NCBI GenBank assembly: GCA_040403315.1
Contig: JBBAKX010000004.1
Span: 248,001 to 312,000 of the forward strand
Direction of reading: 5' to 3'
Length of the DNA stretch: 64,000 bases
Source: CAMCXT01 sp040403315
Lineage (GTDB): Bacteria; Bacteroidota; Bacteroidia; M30B66
Below, in pieces: positions 8,649 to 17,424 of this stretch (the stretch's first letter is position 1; the number at the start of each line of letters is the position of its first letter). The translations under genes were made by a program, and so were the position numbers. Below the pieces are notes generated by a model. It worked only from the letters and a program-made list of their open reading frames with translations, had not been told where the DNA came from and searched no databases.

Positions 8649-9262
8649 CTGAAGTTTGTAATTTGATAAATGAAACTTTCGGCAGCACTTGGACAAACAA
8701 TCAAAGTATATATCATACCAAAAGCACCACCCCATAAATGCGCATCATGGTTGATGTTATCGTTACTATTTCTGCTGCTGTAAACGCTGTATGCGACATA
8801 CAATGCAGCCCAAACCAATGCTGGAAGAGGCAAAATTCCATAAAGTAAAATCTTACTGAATGGGGCAAATACTACACTTGAAAACAAAACTGCTGAAACA
8901 GCTCCTGAAGCGCCTACTGCATTGTACCAATGATCGTTTTTGTGTTTTCTATAAGTGCTAATTGATGAAGCGAAAATGGATCCGAAGTACAATCCGATAT
9001 AAGCGAGCGGTCCGAATTTTCCGAGCCCAAGTTTAAAATAGAATTCAGTTGCTTCACCAAACGACCACAGAACGAGCATATTTACAATCAAGTGCATCCA
9101 ATCGGCATGAAGAAATGCACCAGTAAGAAAACGATACCATTGATTGCGGTGGCTGATCATGTAGGCATTGAACTGATACCTTGCCATGAGTTCAGTTTTA
9201 TTGAATGCCAGAACAGAGAAAACTACCGTTACGAGGATGATCGGCAGGGTGATATTTTGCAT
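8645..9262 (-). CDS. Rhomboid family intramembrane serine protease
   Basis: A 205-aa inner-membrane protein of about six transmembrane segments. The rhomboid signature is complete: WYRFLTGAFLHADWMHLIVNM, catalytic Ser119 in GASGA, and catalytic His175 in DAHLWGG. It would cleave other membrane proteins within the bilayer; targets are unknown. It is the first gene of a three-gene operon with 4-nt and 8-nt overlaps. The linkage to soluble sugar-phosphate and PLP enzymes gives no obvious functional clue. Confidence 0.93.
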   Translation of the reverse strand: MQNITLPIILVTVVFSVLAFNKTELMARYQFNAYMISHRNQWYRFLTGAFLHADWMHLIVNMLVLWSFGEATEFYFKLGLGKFGPLAYIGLYFGSIFASSISTYRKHKNDHWYNAVGASGAVSAVLFSSVVFAPFSKILLYGILPLPALVWAALYVAYSVYSSRNSNDNINHDAHLWGGAFGMIYTLIVCPSAAESFIYQITNFR

Positions 9263-9303
9263 GCTTCAAAGATAGCGCCTCACAAATGCCTTCAAAAGGA
9301 AAA

Positions 9304-10290
9304 TCATTGATTCTCGCCTAATCTTTTCAGCCCTTCGATAGCCAAATCGAATTGTGGATTTCTTTTGAGCGCTTCTCTGTAATCTTTGATCGCAAGCTCT
9401 TTATTTCCAGTTCTTTCATTGCATAAACCAGACATATAAATCGCTTCAACATAGTTTTGATTTATCGAAATGGCCTGCAAAAAGTATGGAAGCGCCTCAG
9501 CTGGTTTGTTCTGATATTCAAAAAGGATGAAGCCAATATTGTAGGGAGCATTGGGAAATTTAGGATCTTTCGCCGCAATATCATTGTATACTTCCAAAGC
9601 TTTTTCCAATTCACCGTGCGATTGATAGAAATATCCGATGTTGTATCTAGCTTGAGTATTGGAAGGATTGATTTTCAATACATTATTATAAAAATCAATA
9701 CAACGAGGGTCGTGTTTGGCAGCATACAACAATCCAAGCTGTTCGAATGCCAATGCATAATTTGGATCTTGCTCGGTGGTAGTTAGAAAACTAGACATCG
9801 CTAGGGCAGTGTCTCCACCTTCTTTGTAAATGATGCCTTTCAAGTAGTATGCTTTTGGGTTGTTTTTGTTAATCCGAAGCACTTCGTTTAGTGCGTTTAG
9901 TGCATCCTGACGCATTTCAACATAAAGAAATAATTCGGCAAGCTTCATGTGCGCTTCCTGATTGGTTTTATCGAGAGCAACAGCTTTTTCTAGTGCCTGT
10001 TTGGTGTATCTGGTTCGATTCGTTACTAAGTAGATATCTCCTAAAGTGAGGAAATAATTTGACCGTGTTGAATCGATTTTGATCAATTCCTGCATGTCGG
10101 CCATTGCAGAATCTGCCTTTCCAATCTGCAAATAGTATCGCGCTCTTGCATACCGTGCTGCAGTATCGGCAGGATTTTGCTCGAGGGCTCGATTCATCCC
10201 ACCGATTGAAGAGAGATCGATTGGTGCATCACCACAAGATACAATAACAAGAAGAAAAAGAAAGATAGAGATCGTTCGCGCTGTTGACAT
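9304..10290 (-). CDS. TPR-repeat lipoprotein
   Basis: 328 residues beginning with a lipoprotein signal (IFLFLLVIVSC, lipobox Cys19), so it is probably anchored in a membrane facing the periplasm. The rest is about eight tetratricopeptide repeats of 34 residues, for example AYYLKGIIYKEGGD, NTQARYNIGYFYQSHGE and VEAIYMSGLCNERTGN. TPR arrays serve protein-protein contact; no enzymatic domain is present. It reads in the same direction as recA but is separated from it by the recA terminator. Confidence 0.88.
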   Translation of the reverse strand: MSTARTISIFLFLLVIVSCGDAPIDLSSIGGMNRALEQNPADTAARYARARYYLQIGKADSAMADMQELIKIDSTRSNYFLTLGDIYLVTNRTRYTKQALEKAVALDKTNQEAHMKLAELFLYVEMRQDALNALNEVLRINKNNPKAYYLKGIIYKEGGDTALAMSSFLTTTEQDPNYALAFEQLGLLYAAKHDPRCIDFYNNVLKINPSNTQARYNIGYFYQSHGELEKALEVYNDIAAKDPKFPNAPYNIGFILFEYQNKPAEALPYFLQAISINQNYVEAIYMSGLCNERTGNKELAIKDYREALKRNPQFDLAIEGLKRLGENQ

Positions 10291-10320
10291 GATAAAATTT
10301 CAGACCTCAAATAAAAGAAA

Positions 10321-10371
10321 GATGCCCGACCTAAGCGATAACAGATTTATGTTATTCCAAGATCGGGCATC
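10321..10371 (-). terminator. Terminator downstream of recA
   Basis: A perfect GATGCCCGA / TCGGGCATC arm pair at 10321-10329 and 10363-10371, with an inner ATAACA/TGTTAT pairing. On the minus strand it is followed by CTTTCTTTTAT. Confidence 0.75.
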
Positions 10372-10387
10372 AGAAAAATATTATTGA

Positions 10388-11398
10388 CTAAGCTACGACT
10401 AAGCCAGTAATCGCCTCACGGAGTCTTGATTCGATTTGATCAGCCAATTCAGGATTATCTCCTAATAAAGTTTTAACAGCATCACGACCTTGACCCAGCT
10501 TGGTATCTTCAAAACTGAACCAAGAGCCGCTTTTTTTCACAACATTGTGCTCAACACCTAAGTCGATAATTTCTCCGATACGAGAAATTCCTTCCCCATA
10601 AATAATGTCGAATTCGGCTGTTCTAAATGGAGGTGCTACTTTATTTTTCACCACTTTCACTCGGGTACGGTTACCAACGACAGCTTCTCCGTCTTTGATT
10701 TGACCGATTCGACGGATATCTAGTCGGATTGATGCGTAGAATTTCAAAGCGTTACCACCGGTTGTTGTTTCAGGATTTCCAAACATAACACCGATTTTTT
10801 CACGCAATTGATTGATAAATATACAAGTACAACCAGTTCTGCTAATTGTTCCAGTAAGTTTACGCAAAGCTTGCGACATCAATCGGGCTTGAAGACCTAC
10901 TTTGGATTCGCCCATTTCTCCTTCAATTTCGCTCTTTGGAGTTAGTGCAGCAACGGAATCAATTACAATGATATCAATAGCTCCGGAGCGGATAAGATTG
11001 TCGGCAATTTCGAGCGCCTGTTCTCCATTATCGGGTTGTGAGATCAAAAGATTTTCAACGTCAACGCCAAGTTTTTCAGCGTAATAACGATCGAAAGCGT
11101 GCTCTGCATCGATAATTGCTGCAATTCCACCTTGGCGCTGTGATTGTGCGATGGCATGGATTGCAAGTGTGGTTTTACCTGAAGATTCAGGTCCATAAAT
11201 CTCGATAATCCTTCCCTTTGGAAAACCCTGAACACCTAGAGCGATGTCGAGTGTAACGGAACCAGAAGGAATTACTTCCATCGCTTCCACTGCCTGATCG
11301 CCCATTTTCATAATGGTTCCTTTTCCATAGGTCTTATCAATCTTATCGATAATAACCTGAAGTGCTTTCAGTTTGTCTGTATTCATGTCCTTGCTCAT
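10388..11398 (-). CDS. recA: Recombinase RecA
   Basis: A 336-aa ATP-dependent DNA strand-exchange protein for homologous recombination and the DNA-damage response. It has Walker A GPESSGKT (69-76), IDAEHAFD, Walker B IIVIDSVAAL, the loop L1/L2 region with GGNALKFYASIRLDIRR, and KVVKNKVAPPF. Length and order are canonical, without an intein. It is monocistronic. No SOS box was recognised upstream. Confidence 0.98.
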   Translation of the reverse strand: MSKDMNTDKLKALQVIIDKIDKTYGKGTIMKMGDQAVEAMEVIPSGSVTLDIALGVQGFPKGRIIEIYGPESSGKTTLAIHAIAQSQRQGGIAAIIDAEHAFDRYYAEKLGVDVENLLISQPDNGEQALEIADNLIRSGAIDIIVIDSVAALTPKSEIEGEMGESKVGLQARLMSQALRKLTGTISRTGCTCIFINQLREKIGVMFGNPETTTGGNALKFYASIRLDIRRIGQIKDGEAVVGNRTRVKVVKNKVAPPFRTAEFDIIYGEGISRIGEIIDLGVEHNVVKKSGSWFSFEDTKLGQGRDAVKTLLGDNPELADQIESRLREAITGLVVA

Positions 11399-11534
11399 GA
11401 TCGGAAATTGCTTTTGTGAGTTGTTGCCACAAAATACGTCAAAAACTCAATTCAAATTTCCAATGTTAAAAAATATTTATCACCAACACGGCAAATACCC
11501 AAAATTATCCATGCGGTAGAATGCTTAAAAACCC

Positions 11535-11984
11535 TTATAGAATCTGTTCTGCGTGCTTTTTGGTATCCACCTTAGAAATCACATCTTCGATGATGCCTTT
11601 CTCGTCGATCAAAAAAGTAGTGCGGCTGATACCCATGTATTCTTTGCCCATGAACTTTTTTAAACCATACACGCCAAATGCTTCAGAAACAGTCTTCTCC
11701 GAATCAGAAAGCAACCTAAATGGTAAAGTATATTTCTCTACGAATTTTTTATGCGACTTAACAGGATCTGTACTCACGCCCAAAACATCGTAGCCAGAAT
11801 TCATCAATTTATCATAATTGTCTCTCAGATTGCATGCTTCAGTTGTACAACCGGGTGTATCGTCTTTGGGATAAAAATAGAGAACCAGCTTTTTGCCAGC
11901 ATAATCGTTTAATGAAACTGGTTGACCATCCTGATCAACACCTGTAAATATGGGAGCTTTATCCCCTTTTGTTAATGTGCTCAT
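11535..11984 (-). CDS. bcp: Thioredoxin-dependent thiol peroxidase (peroxiredoxin Q/BCP)
   Basis: A 149-aa cytoplasmic peroxidase that reduces H2O2 and organic peroxides at the expense of thioredoxin. Peroxidatic Cys46 lies in DDTPGCTTEACNLRD, with the resolving Cys51 five residues later, the atypical 2-Cys arrangement of BCP. It has KKLVLYFYPKD before and GISRTTFLIDEKG after. It begins one base after the nth stop, so it is co-transcribed with DNA repair, a plausible oxidative-stress pairing. Confidence 0.95.
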   Translation of the reverse strand: MSTLTKGDKAPIFTGVDQDGQPVSLNDYAGKKLVLYFYPKDDTPGCTTEACNLRDNYDKLMNSGYDVLGVSTDPVKSHKKFVEKYTLPFRLLSDSEKTVSEAFGVYGLKKFMGKEYMGISRTTFLIDEKGIIEDVISKVDTKKHAEQIL

Positions 11985-11985
11985 T

Positions 11986-12735
11986 TTATTTTGTTTTTGA
12001 AACTACCTTCTTTTTAACAGCGGTTTTGGTGGTTTGTTTTGGTTTCGTAGGTTTCGTTGCGACCGCTTTCTTTTTACCACTTAAACTCGTCTTCATGGAT
12101 CGTTTCCCACTGAAATACGAACAGATTAATTGCAATTCGCAGATTTCGCACTTAGGTGTTCTAGCCAAACAAGTATATCGCCCGTGGAGAATTAACCAAT
12201 GGTGAGCTAAAGGGATAATTTCGGGTTTTAAATGCGCAACCAGTTGTTGTTCGGCTTGCAAAGGCGTTTTGGCATTCTTTGTCAATCCAAGTCGAGCAGA
12301 AACGCGAAATACGTGTGTATCCACAGCCATCGCGGGTTGATTAAAAATTACGGAAGCAATTACATTGGCTGTTTTTCTGCCAACGCCGGGCAATTTTACC
12401 AGTTGCTCAATGTCTTCAGGTACTACATTTTGAAAGTCATTCACCAACATCATTCCCATTCCCTTCAAGTGTTTCGCTTTGTTGTTGGGATATGAAACAG
12501 ATCTAATTGTTGTGAAAATTTCTTCAACTGATGCTACGGCAAGTGTTTCTGCATTTGGAAAGCGACGGAAAAGTTCTGGAGTAATCATGTTTACGCGCTT
12601 ATCTGTGCATTGTGCAGAAAGCAAAACAGCACAAAGAAGTTCATAAGGATTACTGTAAACCAATTCAGTTTCCGCTTGCGGGCGATTGGTGGAAAAATAA
12701 TCAACCACATACCGATATTTTTCCTTGAGATTCAT
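11986..12735 (-). CDS. nth: Endonuclease III with lysine-rich tail
   Basis: Bifunctional DNA glycosylase/AP lyase that removes oxidised pyrimidines. It has the helix-hairpin-helix LPGVGRKT (115-122) with catalytic Lys121, catalytic Asp139 in AVDTHVFR, and the [4Fe-4S] loop C189-x6-C196-x2-C199-x5-C205. Typical Nth ends near residue 211; here about 38 extra residues follow, rich in Lys, Thr, Ala and Val, probably a disordered basic DNA-binding tail. It is the first gene of the nth-bcp operon. Confidence 0.95.
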   Translation of the reverse strand: MNLKEKYRYVVDYFSTNRPQAETELVYSNPYELLCAVLLSAQCTDKRVNMITPELFRRFPNAETLAVASVEEIFTTIRSVSYPNNKAKHLKGMGMMLVNDFQNVVPEDIEQLVKLPGVGRKTANVIASVIFNQPAMAVDTHVFRVSARLGLTKNAKTPLQAEQQLVAHLKPEIIPLAHHWLILHGRYTCLARTPKCEICELQLICSYFSGKRSMKTSLSGKKKAVATKPTKPKQTTKTAVKKKVVSKTK

Positions 12736-12826
12736 GGGATCAAAAAAACAAAAAATCCGATCATGTTGAAATGCTCAAATTAAAACTGTGTAGGCTTTGA
12801 AAATGCTGTTGATGGCAATAAATAAA

Positions 12827-12858
12827 AAATCTCGATCGGAACAATCCAATCGAGATTT
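12827..12858 (-). terminator. Terminator of the small acidic-protein gene
   Basis: A 10-bp perfect stem, AAATCTCGAT / ATCGAGATTT, with an 11-nt loop. On the minus strand it is followed by a T-rich run. Confidence 0.78.
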
Positions 12859-12879
12859 AGGAGAAAACTAAACCAAAAA

Positions 12880-13149
12880 CTAATTCAGTACGACCTCAAC
12901 AGCTAAGCCATCGATGGAAGTTTTCTTAATCCGGAGCGCCTTTGAATAATTCAGCAAAGTTTGAATTGTAGAATGCTTTGGTTGGCCAGCTATTTCATCC
13001 AACCATTCGATGGTATTTCTAATGGAGGATAATTCGGCAACAGTTTCATCGCACTCGGCTAATTCAGCTGTAAATGCTGCTTCTTCAGCGGCATTCATTT
13101 CTTGGTAAGCGAACCGGATAACATCTTCAGGTGTAAAGGTTTTGTGCAT
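12880..13149 (-). CDS. Small acidic hypothetical protein, anti-sigma-like N-terminus
   Basis: An 89-aa protein starting MHKTFTPEDVIRFAYQEM, predicted helical and acidic, with no membrane segment or cysteine pair. The start PEDVIRFAYQEMNAAEEAAFTAEL resembles the first helices of zinc-less anti-sigma proteins, but the ORF is too short to contain a membrane anchor. An upstream in-frame start at 13221 would add 24 hydrophobic and basic residues that look like intergenic sequence, so the ATG at 13149 is preferred. It is transcribed alone, divergently from the hybrid kinase. The function is unknown. Confidence 0.72.
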   Translation of the reverse strand: MHKTFTPEDVIRFAYQEMNAAEEAAFTAELAECDETVAELSSIRNTIEWLDEIAGQPKHSTIQTLLNYSKALRIKKTSIDGLAVEVVLN

Positions 13150-13324
13150 AGGCCAATTTAAAATTACAGGTTTATAACGGCCTTGAATTTCGAATATTGC
13201 CAACCAGAAAAAAAAACTCAATTCTTCTTTTCAAAGCCTAAAAAGCCCATCAAATCCATGTAAGTTGGAAACATAGAATGTTATTCAATCTTTCGACTTT
13301 CTTTCTAAATTGCCACACTACACA

Positions 13325-16300
13325 ATGAAGAAGCTACACAATTTGGTCATCCTAATACTGCTTTGTTTAATCGCAGGCTCAGGAGTTTATGCACAAAATC
13401 AGCAACTCGTTTTCGAACGCCTTTCCACCCAAAAGTGGATGTACCAAAGCAATATTACATGCCATGCTCAAGATGCTGACGGGTACATTTGGTTTGGAAC
13501 ATCGAATGGACTGTTTCGGTTTGATGGCTATAGTGTGAAGGTTTTTAATCACGAGCCACGCGATGCCAATTCGATTGCCCACAACAATGTAAATACAATA
13601 CATGCGGGAAAAGATGGGAAACTTTGGATTGGAACATGGGGAGGATTAAATAAACTCGACACCCGAACCAATACTTTTACAAGGTATAAACACGATCCTA
13701 GAAACCTTTCAAGTTTATCTAATAATGATGTTAGATCTATCGCAGAAGACACTGAAGGAAATTTGTGGCTAGGAACTTTCGGAGGTGGAATTGTTAGATT
13801 AAATCCAGCTAGTGGCATTTTTAAATCATACCAATTTTCCGCAAACAACGCAAGTACCATTTCGAGCAATTTTGTGAATGTTATTGTTCGCGATCGGAGC
13901 GGTGATTTGTGGGTTGGTACCCGAAGAGGGATTAATAAACTAGAAACAGACAATACACGTTTTACCAGTTTTCAAAACTTAAATGAGGGCGAACAAGAAC
14001 AATTAGTAACCAATATTTCGAGCGTTCTAGAAGATTCGAAAGGAAGAATTTGGTTTGGTACTTTTGGTGGAGGGTTGATGTGTTTAGATCGCCGCAAGGG
14101 GAAGCTTCAGAGCTTTTTACACGATGGAAAAGATCGACAAACAATTTCTAGCAATTATATCAATGATTTATCGGAAGGAGAAAATGGAATTATTTGGATT
14201 GGTACCGCTGATGGTTTGAATTTATTAAATCCTGAAACACAAGAAATTCAACTCGTTTATAATAATCCAGCCAACCCAAATTCATTACTTAACAACGATG
14301 TTCGTCATCTGTTTCGCGACAAAAGCGGTGTGATGTGGATTGTAACTGCTGAGGGGATTAATATTTACAGTAACCTGAGTGGTCGTTTCAAAAAAATCCA
14401 GCGAAATCCTGAAGAATTCACAAGCCTTTCGAGCAATATTGTGAATTGTTTTGTTCAGGACAACAACCAAGAAATTTGGGTAGGTACACGGGAAGGTTTA
14501 AATAAATACGACAAAAACAGCAAATCATTTATCCGCTACAACCTTGGAACTGGAAATACGGAGGATAATTATAGCAATGAAATTAAATCTCTGCTGGTTG
14601 ATAAAGAAGGAAATTTTTGGGTTGGAACATCCAATGCATTGCATCTTTTCAATACCAATACTGGGAAGATTGTTTCCACGCACCGGTTCGACCCATTTAA
14701 TCCAAATTCACTAAATAACGAGATTCATGCTATTTATCAAACACGCAATGGGCAAATTTGGGCAGGAAATCGAAAGGGATTATTAGAATTTAAAACTTAT
14801 GAAGGGAAATTCACCCTTTATAGACCTGATAAAACTGTAACAGAAAATCAGATCAGCAATAGTGTTTATACTATATTGGAAGATCGATTCGGACGACTTT
14901 GGGCAGGAACACTTGGTGGTGGACTTACAGAATTTGATAGAAAATCTAAGAAATTCAATACATTCAGAAAAATCAATGAAGATTCCGCTAGTATTTCACA
15001 TAACAGCGTCATCTCACTTTGTGAAGATCCATTTGGATTTTTCTGGATAGGCACATATGGCGGAGGACTGAACCGCATGGACCGGAAAACCGGGAAGTTC
15101 GTAAACTACACAACAGATAATGGTTTGCCCGACAATATGATTTATTCCATATTGGATGATAGCAAAGGAAACCTATGGATTGCAACAAATAGCGGCATTG
15201 CTCGATTTGACACCAAAACACGGAAATTCAGAAACTATGATGTGCTCGATGGATTGCAAAGCAACGAATTCAACATTGGTGCAGCAATCCGATTAAAAAA
15301 CGGAGAAATGCTTTTCGGCGGAATTGCAGGTATGAATTGGTTCTATCCAGACAGTATTCCGGGCAACAATTTCGTACCACCAATAGTTATTACAAGCTTT
15401 AAGGTGATGGACAAAGAAGTTGTTGCATCACCAGAAGTAATATTGAATTACAATCAAAACTATGTCACTTTCGAATTCTCTTCACTTAGCTATGCATTGG
15501 CTGATAAAAATCGATTCGCTTACAAACTAGACGGTTTTGATGAGGATTGGATTTTTGCTGGGAACAGACGATTTGCAACCTATTCTAATTTAGATCCAGG
15601 CGAATATACCTTTACAGTGAAGGGTTCAAATAGCGATGGGTTGTGGAATGAAGAAGGCATTTCGATGAAGTTCACAGTGAAAAGACCGTATTGGAAAACA
15701 TGGTGGTTTATTATGTTGGCCGCATTGGTTATTACATCGATTTTATATCTAGGTTATAAATTCAGGATTAGATCAATTAATCAGCAAAATCAACTTCTAG
15801 AAGACAAAGTGAAGCGCAGAACTACTGAGCTAGAAAAAGCCAGTGAGGAAGCTCAAATTGCAAAGGAAAATGCTGAAAAAGCCAGTCGTTCCAAATCAGG
15901 CTTCTTAGCCAACATGAGCCATGAAATTAGAACTCCTTTAAATGGTATTTTAGGGTTTACAGATCTTTTAATCAGAAATAATCCTGGTCCAGACGACAAG
16001 AAATATCTGGAACTAATTCGATCTTCTGGCGACACATTACTTAGATTGCTTAGCGACATTTTAGACTTAAATAAGATTGAACAAGGGAAACTGAATATTG
16101 AGAATATTAAATTCAATTTCTTAGAAACAGTGCAACAAACCTTAACTCCTTATCAATACCGGAGCAACGAAAAGGGCTTGCAATTCATGTTAAATTTTGA
16201 CACACGAATTCCAGAAACATTAATTGGAGACCCTACCAGAATCAAGCAACTTATCATCAACTTAGTTTCGAATTCGATCAAATTCACTGAAAACGGAGGT

Positions 16301-17035
16301 ATTTCGATCAGTTTTGAAACAGAAACAGATCCAACTGGAACTGAAGATAGTTTCTTTATTAGAGGAATTGTAACCGATACAGGAATCGGTGTTCCTGATG
16401 ATAAGCAGCAATTAATCTTCGATAGTTTTACGCAAGCCGATGGTTCCTTTACAAGGAAATACGGTGGTAGTGGTTTAGGGCTTTCTATTGTAAAACAATT
16501 GCTACGGTTAATGAGTGGAGACATCCGATTGATAAGTCCGGCCATCGACAAGCCATTTAGAACTGAAACACCTGGAGCATCTTTTGTTTTTCGATTTAAA
16601 GTTAAAGCCACAGCAAACCAAGAGAAATCTACGTCATCAGGGAATTCGAGCGTGGGAAGCGTACTCAAATTCACTGAAGAATATAAGATCTTATTGGTTG
16701 AAGACAATTTAATTAATCAGCTTCTGGCTGTAACTGTATTGGAAAACTTCGGCGTTAAGGTAACCACTGCCGACGATGGACTACAGGGTGTTGAGAAGAT
16801 CAAAGATGAAGATTTTGACCTCATTTTAATGGACGTTCAAATGCCCGTTATGAATGGCTATGAAAGCACTGCGACGATTCGGGCAATGGGATTAAGTATT
16901 CCCATCATTGGCTTAACTGCCAATGTTTATAAGGAAGACATTGAGAAATGTTTAGAGTCGGGTATGAATGCCCATTTGGGAAAACCATTTACTGAAGCAG
17001 ATTTGTTTAACGAGCTAAAAAAATGGCTTGCATAA
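13325..17035 (+). CDS. Propeller-type hybrid two-component histidine kinase
   Basis: 1236 aa. A signal peptide (MKKLHNLVILILLCLIAGSGVYAQ) is followed by about 14 two-component-regulator propeller repeats to residue ~690 (IWFGTFGGGL, LWIGTWGGLN types), a Y_Y_Y domain (~690-770), and a transmembrane segment (~790-812). Next come a coiled coil, HisKA with His866 in SHEIRTPLNG, and HATPase with NLVSNSIKFT, DTGIGV and GSGLGLSI. The C-terminal receiver has phospho-acceptor Asp1170 (LMDVQMP). Unlike classical Bacteroides HTCS regulators it ends after the receiver, without an AraC DNA-binding domain, so it needs a separate output protein. A TTG-start reading from 13310 adds five residues; the ATG at 13325 is preferred because it begins the signal peptide. 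Confidence 0.94.
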   Translation: MKKLHNLVILILLCLIAGSGVYAQNQQLVFERLSTQKWMYQSNITCHAQDADGYIWFGTSNGLFRFDGYSVKVFNHEPRDANSIAHNNVNTIHAGKDGKLWIGTWGGLNKLDTRTNTFTRYKHDPRNLSSLSNNDVRSIAEDTEGNLWLGTFGGGIVRLNPASGIFKSYQFSANNASTISSNFVNVIVRDRSGDLWVGTRRGINKLETDNTRFTSFQNLNEGEQEQLVTNISSVLEDSKGRIWFGTFGGGLMCLDRRKGKLQSFLHDGKDRQTISSNYINDLSEGENGIIWIGTADGLNLLNPETQEIQLVYNNPANPNSLLNNDVRHLFRDKSGVMWIVTAEGINIYSNLSGRFKKIQRNPEEFTSLSSNIVNCFVQDNNQEIWVGTREGLNKYDKNSKSFIRYNLGTGNTEDNYSNEIKSLLVDKEGNFWVGTSNALHLFNTNTGKIVSTHRFDPFNPNSLNNEIHAIYQTRNGQIWAGNRKGLLEFKTYEGKFTLYRPDKTVTENQISNSVYTILEDRFGRLWAGTLGGGLTEFDRKSKKFNTFRKINEDSASISHNSVISLCEDPFGFFWIGTYGGGLNRMDRKTGKFVNYTTDNGLPDNMIYSILDDSKGNLWIATNSGIARFDTKTRKFRNYDVLDGLQSNEFNIGAAIRLKNGEMLFGGIAGMNWFYPDSIPGNNFVPPIVITSFKVMDKEVVASPEVILNYNQNYVTFEFSSLSYALADKNRFAYKLDGFDEDWIFAGNRRFATYSNLDPGEYTFTVKGSNSDGLWNEEGISMKFTVKRPYWKTWWFIMLAALVITSILYLGYKFRIRSINQQNQLLEDKVKRRTTELEKASEEAQIAKENAEKASRSKSGFLANMSHEIRTPLNGILGFTDLLIRNNPGPDDKKYLELIRSSGDTLLRLLSDILDLNKIEQGKLNIENIKFNFLETVQQTLTPYQYRSNEKGLQFMLNFDTRIPETLIGDPTRIKQLIINLVSNSIKFTENGGISISFETETDPTGTEDSFFIRGIVTDTGIGVPDDKQQLIFDSFTQADGSFTRKYGGSGLGLSIVKQLLRLMSGDIRLISPAIDKPFRTETPGASFVFRFKVKATANQEKSTSSGNSSVGSVLKFTEEYKILLVEDNLINQLLAVTVLENFGVKVTTADDGLQGVEKIKDEDFDLILMDVQMPVMNGYESTATIRAMGLSIPIIGLTANVYKEDIEKCLESGMNAHLGKPFTEADLFNELKKWLA

Positions 17036-17424
17036 AAATTAGATTAACCAAAAATTATTGCCATTGACTTCTATATAGGAGCCTTAGTCAACTCCTCTCA
17101 GGAATTTTCAGTTGTCGTTTACACATAGCTCATTATTTCAATGAATTTGGGAGAGGACAGAAATTCGACCTTTGTCATTTACTCCTGTTTAAAGACTACA
17201 TTTGCTTAATAAAAGGCATTACCACTTTATTGTTACTATACATTTATTTGAATTTCAGCAATTTAAAATTATTGTGGAATATATTCAGGGGTGTTGAAAA
17301 TACTACATTTGCGCCCCTTTCGTTACAAGCCTACAATGGCATAAATCTTTAAATAAAGAGAACTAGATATAGTTTTTAATACCCAAATGCTTTGCGACTC
17401 ATCTCTTATTGAGTTGAAAATTTT
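17036..17424 (+). other. Intergenic region, 389 bp, two -7-like elements
   Basis: No gene found. The two sites matching TAnnTTTG are TACATTTG at 17197-17204 and TACATTTG at 17304-17311. The first has a TTTG 22 nt upstream (17171-17174). The long leader would be unusual, so regulation of the GAF kinase from here is possible but unproven. Confidence 0.4.
17171..17204 (+). promoter_or_regulatory. Possible promoter for the GAF kinase
   Basis: TTTG at 17171-17174 and TACATTTG at 17197-17204, with a spacer of 22 nt, slightly long. The leader to the start at 17425 would be over 200 nt. Confidence 0.35.

Noticed and set aside
8649..8735. Upstream extension of the HAD phosphatase
   Set aside because: It overlaps the rhomboid gene, and the family begins at the Met at 8648, which sits in an ATGA overlap.
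13310..13324. TTG start five codons upstream of the hybrid kinase
   Set aside because: The added residues MPHYT precede a normal signal peptide; the ATG at 13325 is the better start.
16153..16707. 184-aa minus-strand frame inside the hybrid kinase
   Set aside because: It mirrors the HATPase region of the kinase, with composition unlike a real protein.
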